This document shows positions 8,328 to 16,461 of a stretch of 45,476 bases of DNA, piece after piece. Position numbers and translations under genes: made by a program. The notes below the pieces were generated by a model. The model was not told the origin of the DNA, searched no databases, and saw only the letters and a list, made by a program, of their open reading frames with translations. Source of the DNA: Armatimonadota bacterium (lineage in GTDB: Bacteria; Armatimonadota; DTGP01; JAKQQT01); NCBI GenBank assembly GCA_036504095.1, contig DASXVS010000064.1, positions 1 to 45,476 on the forward strand, read 5' to 3'. Position 1 is the stretch's first letter. Every line of letters begins with the position of its first letter.

Positions 8328-9413
8328 ATGCCACGCGAATCTAAATCGCAGCGTTCCCGGATCACCCTCCCGCCGCCCCACTTCGCTTTTGAGCGGGACG
8401 CCCTCTCCAATGGCTTTCGCCGCGTGGCCGGCGTGGATGAGGCCGGTCGCGGTCCGCTGGCGGGCCCCGTGGTGGCCGCGTCGGTCATCCTCCCAGAAGG
8501 CTTCGATCTCGACGGCGTGAACGACAGCAAAGCGCTTTCGTCCGCCCGCCGGGAGGCGCTTTACGGCTCCCTCGCAGACAGAGTTCCCTGGGCCGTCGGC
8601 ATCGCCTCGGTCGAGGAGATCGACCGGCTCAACATCCTCAAAGCCACCCACCTGGCGATGCGCCGCGCTCTGGAAGCGCTGCAGCCACGGCCGGATTTCG
8701 CCCTCGTGGACGGCCTCGCCGTCAAAGGGCTCCCCATCCCCCATCTTCCCATCGTAAAGGGCGACTGCCGCTGCCTCAGCATCGCCGCCGCCAGCATCAT
8801 CGCCAAGGTGACGCGGGACCGCCTGATGCGCGACCTCCACGCCTGTTACCCCGCCTATGGCTTTGACCGACACAAGGGCTACGGCACGCCGGAGCATCTG
8901 CGTGCCCTGGAAGAACACGGCCCCTGCCCCGCCCACCGCCGCTCCTTCGCCCCAGTTTCGAGTTTCGAGTTTCGAGTCCCAAGTTCCGAGTTATCAGTTT
9001 CGAGTTCCGAGTTCCGGGTTCCGAGTCAACCTTCTCGAAACTCGGAACCCGGAACTCGAAACCCAAGGGCCGCTCTCGGGGCCGAGGGTGAGCGTCGCGC
9101 GGCGCTCGCACTGCAGGCCGCCGGCTACGAGGTGCTGGAGCGCAACGCCCGTGTCAGTCACGACGAATTGGACATTATCTGCCGCCACGGCGAAGCCTGG
9201 GTGTTCGTGGAGGTGAAAACCCGCAGGGGCGATGGCTACGGAGCCCCCGATGAGGCCGTAACCCAGCGCAAACAGGGTAAGCTCACGCGCGCCGCCCTGG
9301 CATGGCTCGAGGCGCACGGCATCGAGGACCCCGAATGGCGTTTCGACGTCGTGACCGTCCGCCTCCAGAACGGCGCACCGCCCAGAATCGAGATAATCGT
9401 CAACGCATTCTAA
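8328..9413 (+). CDS. rnhB-yraN: Fusion of ribonuclease HII and YraN-family nuclease domain
   Basis: This single 361-residue frame holds two enzymes usually made from adjacent genes. Residues ~30-208 are RNase HII, which removes ribonucleotides from DNA. Catalytic acids are Asp37 and Glu38 in AGVDEAGRGPLAGPV, Asp128 in LVDGLA and Asp164 in VTRDR, with the family-specific HKGYGTPEH. Residues ~247-361 are a YraN/UPF0102 domain of the Holliday-junction-resolvase-like nuclease fold (LGAEGERRAA, DELDIICRHGEAWVFVEVKTR). The linker (~209-245, rich in Ser, Phe, Arg and Pro) is encoded by eleven 7-bp repeats and a hairpin. No ATG, GTG or TTG lies in frame between the domains, so YraN has no start of its own. 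ATG 8328 has GGAAGG correctly spaced; ATG 8322 is the alternative. Confidence 0.92.
   Translation: MPRESKSQRSRITLPPPHFAFERDALSNGFRRVAGVDEAGRGPLAGPVVAASVILPEGFDLDGVNDSKALSSARREALYGSLADRVPWAVGIASVEEIDRLNILKATHLAMRRALEALQPRPDFALVDGLAVKGLPIPHLPIVKGDCRCLSIAAASIIAKVTRDRLMRDLHACYPAYGFDRHKGYGTPEHLRALEEHGPCPAHRRSFAPVSSFEFRVPSSELSVSSSEFRVPSQPSRNSEPGTRNPRAALGAEGERRAALALQAAGYEVLERNARVSHDELDIICRHGEAWVFVEVKTRRGDGYGAPDEAVTQRKQGKLTRAALAWLEAHGIEDPEWRFDVVTVRLQNGAPPRIEIIVNAF
8953..9062. repeat. 7-bp repeat array plus hairpin inside the rnhB-yraN gene
   Basis: Eleven units of consensus GAGTTYC run from 8953 to 9029. The last overlaps a 19-bp perfect inverted repeat, 9008-9026 with 9040-9058 (13-base loop). Three units make 21 bases, so the translated linker has a 7-residue echo (FRVPSSE, LSVSSSE, FRVPSQ). 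Confidence 0.9.
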
Positions 9414-9422
9414 CGAGAATGA

Positions 9423-9457
9423 TTCTGCATTCTTCATTCTCCAGTTTTCATTTTTCA
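9423..9457. repeat. Five-unit 7-bp array (TTCTTCA-type)
   Basis: Units such as TTCTTCA, TTCTCCA, GTTTTCA and TTTTTCA follow the rnhB-yraN stop. A CGCCGG hairpin (about 9490-9515) comes next. No gene is seen in 9414-9645. Confidence 0.65.
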
Positions 9458-9540
9458 TTGCCCGGCCCCGTCGCCCGCATCCGGCAGCTGTAGCGCCGGC
9501 GCCCCGCCGGCATCCGGCGCGAAGCGGCGGCTCCGCCCTG

Positions 9541-9575
9541 AATGCCGGATGCCGGATGCTCGATGCTGGATGCTG
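9541..9575. repeat. Five-unit 7-bp array (GATGCTG-type)
   Basis: Five units (AATGCCG, GATGCCG, GATGCTC, GATGCTG, GATGCTG) lie 70 bp upstream of the type IIG enzyme. The same word family occurs at 16351-16399 and 22421-22448. Confidence 0.75.
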
Positions 9576-9645
9576 GCCCCATTTGTCATTTTGCTCCTCG
9601 CCTCCGCAACCTGATAGCAACCCCAGCCCGAACAGACGAGACCCA

Positions 9646-12600
9646 ATGCGAATCAACATCAACGACCTGGCGTTTGGAACCTATTACACCGCGCTCGAAG
9701 ACTACCGCGAACGGGGCTTCACCCGCGAACAGACCGTCCGACTCGCCTTCATCACGTTGCTGGAAACCCTCTCCCGCAAGGCCGGCTGGACCCTCGCGCT
9801 CGAACACCGCCTTGCCAACGGCAAGATCCCGGACGGAACCCTGTTCGACGAGTTCCGCATCCCACGCGGTTACTGGGAGGCCAAGGACGAAGACGACGAT
9901 CTTGAAACAGAGATTGCCCGCAAGATCGCGCTCAAGTACCCTACCACTAACATCGTTTTCGAGGATTCCCGCCGCGCCGTGCTTTACCAGAACGGCAAGC
10001 GCGTCATGGAAGCGGACCTGTCGCAGAAGCACGAACTCGCCGCTGCCCTTACCCTGTTCTTCACGTGGACCGAAGCGGACATCGAGAACTTCGAAACCGC
10101 CGTCGTGGAGTTCAAGGACCGCATCCCGGACCTCGCCCAGGGACTGATGAAGCAGATCGAGGCGGAGCGCGCGGGCGGCAACAAGCAGTTCACGCGCGCC
10201 TTCGGGGAGTTTCACGACCTCTGCCGCAGCGCCCTCAACCCCACCATCACCGCCGGGGCTATCGAGGAGATGCTCGTCCAGCACCTCCTCACGGAACGCC
10301 TCTTTCGCACGGTGTTCCAGAACCCGGACTTCACGCGCCGAAACGTCATTGCCTCCGAGATCGAGCGCGTCATCGGCGCGCTCACCAGCCGCAGCTTCAA
10401 CCGGCAGGACTTCCTCGGCAAACTGGACTACTTCTACGTCGCCATCGAGGAGGCCGCGCGCGGACTGGAGGGCTTCGGCGACAAGCAGGGGTTCCTCAAT
10501 ACCGTCTACGAACGCTTCTTCCAGGGCTTTTCGGTCAAACAGGCCGATACCCACGGTATCGTCTACACGCCTCAGGAAATCGTGGATTTTATGTGTGCCA
10601 GCGTGGACGAAGTGCTGAAAGAGGAGTTCGGAAAGAGCCTGTCCGACGAGGGTGTCGTCATCCTCGATCCCTGCGTCGGCACCGGCAACTTCATCGTCAA
10701 CATCCTCAACCGCATCCACGGTCCGGACCTGGCCCGCAAGTACCGCGACGAGTTGTTCTGCAACGAGATAATGCTCCTGCCGTACTACATCGCCAGCCTC
10801 AACATCGAACATGCCTACTACGAGCGCACCGGCGAATACGCGCCGTTCGAGGGAATCTGCTTCACCGATACGTTGGACCTTGGCAAGACCCAGCCCACAC
10901 TGGACTTCTCCGCCGCCAACTCGGCGCGCGTTCTGCGCCAGGAACAGGCCCGGGTGATCGTCCTCATAGGCAACCCGCCCTACAACGTGGGCCAGCAGAA
11001 CGAGAACGACAACAACAAGAACCGCAAGTACCCCGGAATCGAGGCGCGCATTCGCGAGACCTACGTGAAGGAATCGCACGCCACTAACACGCGCGCGCTC
11101 GGCGACCCCTATGTGAAGTTCTTCCGCTGGGCCAAGGACCGGTTGCAGGGGCGCGACGGCGTGGTTTGCTTCGTGAGCAACAACTCCTTCGCCGACGAGA
11201 TCGCATTTGACGGCATGCGCGCCCACATGGAGCGCGACTTCACCAGCATCTGGCACGTAGACTTGCACGGCAACGTGCGCAAGAACCCGAAGATCAGCGG
11301 TACGAGCCACAACGTCTTCGGCATCCAGGTCGGCGTCGGCATCACCGTCGCGGTGAAGAACAGCGCGGCGGAGGGGATGCGCATCCGCTACCACCGCGTG
11401 CCGGAGGATTGGCGGCGTACCGAGAAACTGGCGTACCTGGCGCATGCGGGCGACATCCGGGGCGTGGACTGGACGGACGTGACTCCGGACGACCACCACA
11501 CGTGGCGCACCGAGGGGCTTCACGACGAGTTCGCCGCGTTCCCATCAATGGGCGATAAGGCTGTCAAGAGCGGACAAGACAACACAACGAACACACTATT
11601 CCGCCTCTATTCGCGCGGTGCCGAAACAACGCGCGACAGTTGGATGTATGACTTCGATGCCAGGCGCCTTGCCGAAAAGGCAGAGAGAATGTGCGGAGTC
11701 TACAACGCGGAAGTCGACCGATGGCGGCGCGAAGGCGGCAAAGGGGTGGACGTAGATAACTTCGTGCTATCCGACGAACGGGTCATCAAGTGGAGCAGTC
11801 GCCTCAAGGAGTGTTTGACACAGGGAACGTACGCGGGCTTCGAACCAGGCCATGTCCGCCGCGCTCTGTACCGCCCCTTCACGCGCCAGGCGCTCTACTT
11901 TGATCCCGTGATGACTCATCGCCAGGGGCTTTGGCCACGGATCTACCCGAATGCAGCGTCCGATGATCAGAATCGCTCTATTGGCATAACGGACCTAGGC
12001 TCAGAGAAGCCATTCATGGTCATGGTCTTCGACCGAATCGCTGACCTCCACTTGGTTGGTGCAGGCGCTAGTACGCAGTCCTTCCCCTTCTACACCTACG
12101 ACGAGGACGGGACGAACCGGCGGGAGAACATCACGGACTGGGCGCTGGCGGAATACCGGTCGCGCTATGGGCCGGACGTCACGAAGTGGGACATCTTCCA
12201 CTACCTCTACGGCATCCTGCACAGCCCCGCCTACCGCGAGACGTTCGCGCAAAACCTCAAGCGTGAGCTGCCGCGCATCCCCTACGTCGCAAACGCGGAT
12301 CTCTTCACCGCCTTCCGGGCAGCCGGCGCCGCGCTCTGCGAACTCCACCTCGATTACGAGTCGCTGGAGCCGTGGCCCCTGAACAAGGTGGACGACAAGG
12401 ACGTGCCGTTTACGTGGCGCGTGGAAAAGATGGCCCTCAGCAAGGACAAGGATGCGATCCAGGTGAACAAATCGCTTCGGCTCACCGGCGTGCCGGAGGA
12501 CTGTTTCCGCTACCGTCTGGGCAACCGCAGCGCTCTCGACTGGGTCATCGACCAGTATCAGGTGAAGGCCGACAAGCGCACAGGCATCGTGAGCGACCCC

Positions 12601-12711
12601 AACCGGCCCGACGATCCCGAGTATATCGTCCGCCTCGTAGGCCAGGTCATCAGAGTGAGCGTGGAGACGGTGAAGATCGTCGAGTCCCTCCCGGCCCCCA
12701 CAACCTTGTAG
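9646..12711 (+). CDS. Single-chain restriction-modification enzyme (type IIG/ISP-like)
   Basis: This 1021-residue protein is likely both endonuclease and N6-adenine methyltransferase. The N-terminus has a PD-(D/E)XK arrangement: Pro62-Asp63, then Glu78-Ala79-Lys80 in YWEAKDED. A helical connector (~130-330) follows. Methyltransferase motif I is DPCVGTGNF at Asp341 and motif IV is NPPY at Asn443. The C-terminal ~350 residues (PFTRQALYFD, YLYGILHSP) resemble the target-recognition part of type ISP enzymes. Full ISP enzymes carry a helicase between nuclease and methylase and run near 1600 residues; this one has none, so it fits type IIG better. ATG 9646 precedes RININDLAFG; in-frame upstream codons run into the GATGCTG array. 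It opens a restriction island ending with hsdRMS. Confidence 0.88.
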   Translation: MRININDLAFGTYYTALEDYRERGFTREQTVRLAFITLLETLSRKAGWTLALEHRLANGKIPDGTLFDEFRIPRGYWEAKDEDDDLETEIARKIALKYPTTNIVFEDSRRAVLYQNGKRVMEADLSQKHELAAALTLFFTWTEADIENFETAVVEFKDRIPDLAQGLMKQIEAERAGGNKQFTRAFGEFHDLCRSALNPTITAGAIEEMLVQHLLTERLFRTVFQNPDFTRRNVIASEIERVIGALTSRSFNRQDFLGKLDYFYVAIEEAARGLEGFGDKQGFLNTVYERFFQGFSVKQADTHGIVYTPQEIVDFMCASVDEVLKEEFGKSLSDEGVVILDPCVGTGNFIVNILNRIHGPDLARKYRDELFCNEIMLLPYYIASLNIEHAYYERTGEYAPFEGICFTDTLDLGKTQPTLDFSAANSARVLRQEQARVIVLIGNPPYNVGQQNENDNNKNRKYPGIEARIRETYVKESHATNTRALGDPYVKFFRWAKDRLQGRDGVVCFVSNNSFADEIAFDGMRAHMERDFTSIWHVDLHGNVRKNPKISGTSHNVFGIQVGVGITVAVKNSAAEGMRIRYHRVPEDWRRTEKLAYLAHAGDIRGVDWTDVTPDDHHTWRTEGLHDEFAAFPSMGDKAVKSGQDNTTNTLFRLYSRGAETTRDSWMYDFDARRLAEKAERMCGVYNAEVDRWRREGGKGVDVDNFVLSDERVIKWSSRLKECLTQGTYAGFEPGHVRRALYRPFTRQALYFDPVMTHRQGLWPRIYPNAASDDQNRSIGITDLGSEKPFMVMVFDRIADLHLVGAGASTQSFPFYTYDEDGTNRRENITDWALAEYRSRYGPDVTKWDIFHYLYGILHSPAYRETFAQNLKRELPRIPYVANADLFTAFRAAGAALCELHLDYESLEPWPLNKVDDKDVPFTWRVEKMALSKDKDAIQVNKSLRLTGVPEDCFRYRLGNRSALDWVIDQYQVKADKRTGIVSDPNRPDDPEYIVRLVGQVIRVSVETVKIVESLPAPTTL

Positions 12712-12784
12712 GCGCGCCCCTACCCGTTCCCCCTCGCCTCGCGGGCCGTCTGGCCGGAGGGATAGCGCTGCTGAGGATCCGGCC

Positions 12785-12855
12785 AATGTCAAATGGCCGA
12801 TGACAAATGGCAGATTCCGCGCCTCCCAGCCCTTTCAAGGGCTTCGCCCGTACGG
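12785..12855. repeat. 7-bp array and TTCA-loop hairpin in the spacer
   Basis: Four 7-mers (AATGTCA, AATGGCC, GATGACA, AATGGCA) at 12785-12812 are followed by AGCCCTTTCAAGGGCT, a hairpin also found in each 139-bp unit near 5.5 kb. The rest of 12712-13026 is GC-rich, with no gene I can support. Confidence 0.6.
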
Positions 12856-12988
12856 GCCGGGGACCACGGGGCCCGGAAACCGGCGAGACGCCCCCTCGCC
12901 CCCTCGCCCCCACCGGCATAGGTAATTCGGGCTACCAAGGTTAGGCCTAATTGCGGGGAAGTTGGCATGGAATAACTACCTGATACAT

Positions 12989-13020
12989 CCCCCCGCCGCA
13001 CCTGGGGGGCGAAAGGTGGT
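12989..13020 (+). promoter_or_regulatory. Possible H-type pseudoknot covering the HD-GYP ribosome-binding site
   Basis: CCCCCC (12989-12994) can pair with GGGGGG (13004-13009), and CACCT (12999-13003) with AGGTG (13014-13018). The order of the four strands is that of a classical H-type pseudoknot with 4-base loops. The last strand is the SD (AAGGTGGT) of the HD-GYP gene, so folding would block translation. It matches no riboswitch I recognise, including the c-di-GMP classes. Confidence 0.35.
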
Positions 13021-13026
13021 CTGCCC

Positions 13027-15186
13027 ATGCGATTCCCGGCGCTGAAGCCGTCAGCCCCGCCGTCTGTGAATGACGTTCGGGGCCCCAATGCCGTCCCAAC
13101 GACGGCAAAGCCCGACATCCTTGCCGTTACCGCAACCGCCGCCGGCGCATTGCTGCGCGCCGAAAACTCCGCCGCCGTCCTCCACGCCATCCTCACCGCC
13201 GCCATCGATCTTGGCGCGCCGCGTCCCCGCGCCGGTTTGTGGCGCGATGAAGAGAACGCCTATGCCATGTGGCAGATGGATGCGAACCGCACCCCTGTTG
13301 CCTGCGGCTCCGCGCCCGCGTCGCTCTATGCCGCGGCGGTAGCGCCGCCAAACGATCCCGCCGTGCCCGCGGCGCAGATCCCCATCTCCGCGCCCGGGCG
13401 GCGTTGGGGCATTCTCGACGTGGGCGCCCAGATCGAGGACGGCCCGTCGCTCGCGGCCCTCGGCATCATCGCTCTCCAGGCCGCTCTCGCGCTGGAACGC
13501 GCCGCCGGAGGAACGGTATCGCACGCCGGCGCGGGCCTGCTGAGCGCCGTGGAAGCATGGTGGAACTCAACAGACTCCGAATCGCTTCTCGCCCGGGCGC
13601 TCACGGACGTGGTGCGGATCACGGGGGCCGAGTCCTGCTCGGTCACCCTTCTCGACACCCAGCCGGGAACGGTGAGGTGTCTGTATAGCGAGGACCTTTC
13701 CGCCGAAGCACCCCCCACGGCCCTGCCCTGGAAATCGAGCGTAGACGGAAGGCGCAACAAAGACGCGGTTCTCCGCGTCATGCGCACCGGCCAGCCCGTC
13801 GCCTTCTGGTGGAACCCGGTCAGCGAGGCCCTCAAGGCCGGGATCATCCCGTCCGGACCGCAGGAAGGCTGCTACCTGGCGCACCCTCTGTCCGCCGCCG
13901 GCGCCGTATTCGGCGTGCTGGATATCTACGCGAAGACGCCGCGGGAGTTCGGCCCCAGGCAGGAAGAGGCGCTGGGAAGCGCGGCCCACATGCTTGGCCG
14001 CATCCTCGGCCAGCACACCGTCGATGTTCAGAACGACGAGTCGCACCGGCGCCAGGATATTGTCAGCGGACTGGCTATGCGCCTGGCCGCCCTCTCCAGC
14101 GTGTCCGAGGTCACATCCGTTGTCACAGACGCCGCCAGGTCCCTCTGGCCGGCCGCGGACCTCATCTACATCATGCTTCCGCAGGCCGAAGGTGGCTTGT
14201 GGTCCATCGCCACGCTGAACAGCATGCGCCCCGAAAACCAGCGCCATGGATGGGCCAGGGCCGGCGAGGGCTTTGCCGGCTGGGTTATCCAGAGCCGCCA
14301 GTCTCTCGCCGTCAATTCGGCGCACGACGACCCCCGCCGCGGCGCGCTCGACCGCGGCCAGGACGTCAAATCCGGCGCATGGGCCCCGATGAAGCACGGC
14401 TCGGCCCTCATGGGGCTCCTCGCGGTGGCCTTCACCGATTCCACCGGCGAACTCCAACCCGCCGACGTGGACCTGATGGAACGCATCGCCGAACAGGGAG
14501 CCGTCGCTCTGGAGCGCGTCCGCGATCGACACACCACCCAAACCGCCTTCTGGGACGCCATCGAGGCAATCTCCGGCGCCATTGACGCCCGAGACGGATA
14601 CACACATGGTCACTCCCGAAACGTCACCGAATACGCGGTTGCCATCGCCCAGCGCCTCGAAATGTCCGCCGTCGAAATCCAGACACTCCGAGCCGCCGCC
14701 CTGATGCACGACATCGGCAAAATCGGCATCCCGGACCACATCCTCAACAAGCCCGGAAGCCTCACACCGGATGAACGGACCGTGATGGAATCGCACCCGG
14801 AAGTCGGCTACGAAATCCTCATGCGCGCGCCGTCCCTCCAGGGACTGCTGCCCGCCGTCCGGTTCCACCACGAACGCCCCGATGGCAAAGGCTACCCGCA
14901 AGGCCTCTCCGGCGATGCCCTGCCCCTCATGGCCCGCATCGTCGCCGTCGCCGACGCGTTCGACGCCATGGCCTCCGACCGCGTCTATCGAAAACGCCTC
15001 ACCGTCGAAAGAGCCGTCGGCGTCCTCCGCGATGGCGCCGGCACCCAGTGGGACGAATCCTGCGTCACAGCCTTCCTCGCCATCGTCGAAGAGCACGCCA
15101 CCCCCCGCCTCCAACTCCTGACCGCTGAAGACAGCGGACGCCAGTACCTCCCCTCCATAGGAGGCGACGTCTTCGGCGGAATGTGA
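13027..15186 (+). CDS. Multi-GAF HD-GYP phosphodiesterase
   Basis: This 719-residue signalling enzyme probably hydrolyses cyclic di-GMP. It has three GAF-like sensory segments at about 30-165, 175-335 and 345-500 (the last with WARAGEGFAGWVIQSRQSLA), then an HD-GYP domain at about 507-700. Key motifs are LMHDIGKIGIPDHILNKPG (His561-Asp562), HHERPDGKGYPQGLSG (GYP at 622-624) and VADAFDAMASDRVYRKRL. No membrane segment or receiver domain is seen, so it is likely soluble and ligand- or redox-controlled. It lies between the type IIG gene and a winged-helix gene, inside the restriction island. A possible pseudoknot covers its SD. Confidence 0.9.
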   Translation: MRFPALKPSAPPSVNDVRGPNAVPTTAKPDILAVTATAAGALLRAENSAAVLHAILTAAIDLGAPRPRAGLWRDEENAYAMWQMDANRTPVACGSAPASLYAAAVAPPNDPAVPAAQIPISAPGRRWGILDVGAQIEDGPSLAALGIIALQAALALERAAGGTVSHAGAGLLSAVEAWWNSTDSESLLARALTDVVRITGAESCSVTLLDTQPGTVRCLYSEDLSAEAPPTALPWKSSVDGRRNKDAVLRVMRTGQPVAFWWNPVSEALKAGIIPSGPQEGCYLAHPLSAAGAVFGVLDIYAKTPREFGPRQEEALGSAAHMLGRILGQHTVDVQNDESHRRQDIVSGLAMRLAALSSVSEVTSVVTDAARSLWPAADLIYIMLPQAEGGLWSIATLNSMRPENQRHGWARAGEGFAGWVIQSRQSLAVNSAHDDPRRGALDRGQDVKSGAWAPMKHGSALMGLLAVAFTDSTGELQPADVDLMERIAEQGAVALERVRDRHTTQTAFWDAIEAISGAIDARDGYTHGHSRNVTEYAVAIAQRLEMSAVEIQTLRAAALMHDIGKIGIPDHILNKPGSLTPDERTVMESHPEVGYEILMRAPSLQGLLPAVRFHHERPDGKGYPQGLSGDALPLMARIVAVADAFDAMASDRVYRKRLTVERAVGVLRDGAGTQWDESCVTAFLAIVEEHATPRLQLLTAEDSGRQYLPSIGGDVFGGM

Positions 15187-15194
15187 CCGCAAAT

Positions 15195-15294
15195 GCAGGA
15201 GGCAGAAGTCAGAATGCAGACTTCTGCCCCCTGCCTCCCGCCGTCTGCCTCCCGCCTCCCGCCTCCCGCCTCCCGCCTCCTGCCTCCTGCCTCC
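15195..15294. repeat. Hairpin and seven-unit 7-bp array after the HD-GYP gene
   Basis: A 16-bp stem with one mismatch (15195-15210 with 15219-15234, 8-base loop) is followed by seven units of (C/T)GCCTCC at 15246-15294. The hairpin may terminate the HD-GYP transcript. Confidence 0.75.
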
Positions 15295-15353
15295 TCCAAA
15301 AAAACTTCAGACAAAACCGCCTCCCCGCGGGCTAGTAAGTAGGAGGCAAATCA

Positions 15354-16223
15354 ATGGTCACAAAGAAAACCCGCGTCCCGGGCCAATCGGCCAAGCGCGG
15401 AATGGGCATTCAGAGATACCCCGCAACCGGCGGACGAGGACCCTGCCCTCGATTCGGTGGCGCGGCGGATGACTTCTGGGTCCACCCCGCACTCACAAGC
15501 ATCCCCAGACTCCGTGTCATCAGCTACCTCGCCAACCACGATGACCTAACCGTCAACGACATCGCCCAAAACCTCAACCTAAGCGAGTCCTCTGTGCGCT
15601 ACTTCATCGAAAGCTTCCGCTCCTACCACTTCGTCCAGGGCACACCCGTCTACGGCGCAGTACGCCCAGCCCCCATCCCGGGACTGGTCAAAATGCACTG
15701 GAACATCACAACAGATGGCCGCAAACACCTCTGGCGATACGCCTGGGTCACTACCCGCGTCTGCGGCGACTACTCCATCACCGACACGTTCGACCCCCAG
15801 GCCCCCATCCTCCCCTGGAACGCCCTGCGCGATGACGCCCACTATTCCCTGCTCCGCCCCGTCGCCCTCGCCGCCGCCTCCTACATCCGGTTCTACGGAC
15901 CGGCCTCCCAACCCGAACTCGAACGCATCAACGGCTTTCGCCAGGGCGCAGCCGATATCCCCATCGCCGCATGGCGCAGACTCGGCTGGATCGATGCCGC
16001 CCGCCCCAAATACGACCCCTACTCCCGATTCCACAAAAAAGGCCACCGCCACGCGCCAAGATGGCAGATCACAAGGGCAGGCATAGACGGATTCGAACGC
16101 CACGGTGCCGCCCTCGTCTGGGCCGGCTTCTTCTCCGGCTATAAGGACATCGAAAACGACAAAGTCTACCACGACGAAGACCTCGTCCACTACCTCGAGT
16201 TCGACTACTACTCGCCCCACTGA
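15354..16223 (+). CDS. Winged-helix protein of unknown function
   Basis: This 289-residue protein has a helix-turn-helix at about 44-85 (RLRVISYLANHDDLTVNDIA, then NLSESSVRYFIESF), resembling winged-helix arms that follow a disengaging helix. The rest (about 90-289) is rich in Trp, Tyr and Arg, with no domain I recognise, and ends in an acidic-aromatic tail (YLEFDYYS). AGGAGG at 15341-15346 gives a clear SD for ATG 15354. It sits just ahead of hsdR, so it may be a controller of the restriction genes or a passenger defence protein. Both ideas rest on position only. Confidence 0.7.
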   Translation: MVTKKTRVPGQSAKRGMGIQRYPATGGRGPCPRFGGAADDFWVHPALTSIPRLRVISYLANHDDLTVNDIAQNLNLSESSVRYFIESFRSYHFVQGTPVYGAVRPAPIPGLVKMHWNITTDGRKHLWRYAWVTTRVCGDYSITDTFDPQAPILPWNALRDDAHYSLLRPVALAAASYIRFYGPASQPELERINGFRQGAADIPIAAWRRLGWIDAARPKYDPYSRFHKKGHRHAPRWQITRAGIDGFERHGAALVWAGFFSGYKDIENDKVYHDEDLVHYLEFDYYSPH

Positions 16224-16287
16224 ATGCCTCACTACGGTACGACCGGCGTCCCGCCGGTTACACCGAATTCAACGCAAAGGCCGCGGA

Positions 16288-16399
16288 GCAATGAACCACG
16301 GAGGCTCACAGAGGAAACAGAGGAGCACGGAGGACGGCATTCCCGCCCTGAATTCTGAATGCTGAATGCTGGATGCCGGATGCTGAATGCTGGATGCTG
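16288..16399. repeat. CACGGAG-word cluster and seven-unit 7-bp array before hsdR
   Basis: CACGGAGG, CACAGAGG and CACGGAGG words (16296-16334) resemble the inverted cluster at 36384-36471. They are followed by seven 7-mers at 16351-16399 (AATTCTG, AATGCTG, GATGCCG, GATGCTG types) ending 63 bp before the hsdR start. Confidence 0.75.
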
Positions 16400-16461
16400 C
16401 TCTCTTGCCTGCTACAATGACATATCAATACAACGGCGTTACAGATCACAAGGCCAATCAC

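Noticed and set aside
9586..11523. 645-codon minus-strand open frame
   Set aside because: It lies opposite the type IIG gene, has no recognisable domain, and is a GC-rich shadow frame.
12900..13026. c-di-GMP riboswitch ahead of the HD-GYP gene
   Set aside because: The conserved joining regions and tetraloop of the GEMM classes are not present; only a possible pseudoknot remains.
13567..15192. 541-codon minus-strand open frame
   Set aside because: It is a mirror of the HD-GYP coding sequence without SD or motifs.
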